From Olivibacter domesticus (GTDB taxonomy: Bacteria; Bacteroidota; Bacteroidia; Sphingobacteriales; Sphingobacteriaceae), in the NCBI RefSeq assembly GCF_900109575.1, contig NZ_FOAF01000001.1, forward strand, positions 1 to 64,000: a stretch of DNA of 64,000 bases. Reading direction: 5' to 3'. How positions within the stretch are numbered: the stretch's first letter is position 1; every line of letters begins with the position of its first letter. Shown piece by piece: positions 63,719 to 64,000 of this stretch. The position numbers were made by a program, and so were the translations under genes. The notes beneath the pieces are model-generated. The model saw only the letters and a list, made by a program, of their open reading frames with translations, did not search any database and was not told where the DNA came from.

Positions 63719-64000
63719 TTAATAACCGGGATTTTGTTCGAACAGCGGGTTGGCATCGATCTCTGACTGGGGCACGGGAAATAATTTATGCTTTTCCTGT
63801 GCGTCTATACCTCGGCTCCGTGCATTTTCAATATATTTATCCATTCGAAGCAAATCTCGCCTGCGCTTCCCTTCGTACCAAAACTCCCAACGCCGTTCTT
63901 TCAAAATTTGTTCGCGCAAAGCATCTTTATCGGCAAATGACTCCATTTTGAGATTCTCTGTTAAATTGGCCCGGTTGCGGATTTGATTAATCAGATCCAA
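63719..64000 (-). CDS. SusD/RagB-family protein, C-terminal part
   Basis: Only the last 93 or so residues are in the window; the 5' part lies beyond base 64000, so the visible Met is not a start. The typical SusD ending is seen: LREQILKERRWEFWYEGKRR, DLLRMDKY, FPVPQSEIDANPLFEQNPGY. It sits 70 bases upstream of the sulfatase gene on the same strand. Confidence 0.9.
   Translation of the reverse strand: MDLINQIRNRANLTENLKMESFADKDALREQILKERRWEFWYEGKRRRDLLRMDKYIENARSRGIDAQEKHKLFPVPQSEIDANPLFEQNPGY

Overview
The window looks like chromosomal DNA of a Bacteroidota bacterium, most likely of the order Sphingobacteriales (Sphingobacterium/Olivibacter/Pedobacter-like). The evidence is the gene content: a SusC/SusD pair, a type IX secretion (T9SS) substrate with a gliding-motility C-terminal domain, a PorP/SprF protein, fused E1 ketoacid dehydrogenase subunits, a DAHP synthase-chorismate mutase fusion, and several promoters of the Bacteroidota type (TTTG, about 19 bases, TAnnTTTG). 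Base composition is AT-rich. I see no rRNA, complete tRNA, CRISPR array, insertion sequence or prophage.

Left part (1-9.6 kb): a PLP aminotransferase, a DUF1573 protein, a fused alpha-ketoacid dehydrogenase E1, then a leftward aromatic amino-acid operon, pheA - DAHP synthase/chorismate mutase - aroA - aroC. A 21-residue leader ORF containing YWFFGYFYF, a rho-independent terminator and a competing antiterminator pairing lie in front of pheA. Together they form a very convincing transcription attenuator for the whole operon.

Transport and stress part (10-28 kb): ammonium transporter plus porin; a second ammonium transporter with a textbook promoter; NhaA antiporter; AgcS amino-acid symporter; a BCCT transporter overlapping a tandem universal stress protein. 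These are followed by a tight leftward gene cluster: FAD disulfide reductase - ABC ATPase - permease fused to a substrate-binding domain - egtB - egtD. This reads as one ergothioneine unit combining synthesis, EgtUV-like import and possibly disulfide recycling. The two lobes of the substrate-binding domain are in swapped order compared with the classical OpuAC proteins, that is, circularly permuted.

Middle accessory part (28-46.6 kb): small stress and housekeeping genes, a decayed quinoprotein dehydrogenase fragment, an AraC regulator/SDR pair and a guanine deaminase. Then comes a rightward cluster of a phage-tail-collar protein, a signal-less periplasmic-binding-fold protein, a 2563-residue T9SS adhesin with eleven 213-bp repeats, and a PorP/SprF protein.

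Right part (46.6-64 kb): a GbsR-type regulator under a 44-bp perfect palindrome with its epimerase/membrane gene cluster; an AraC-SusC-SusD locus; NUDIX and Rossmann proteins; an exported Hcp/TssD-like protein; a double SRPBCC protein; a GlxA-type regulator; an Ada-Ogt fusion; a lipoprotein; a nucleotidyltransferase; and, at the edge, a sulfatase behind the end of a second SusD gene, which suggests a sulfated-glycan utilization locus continuing past the window.
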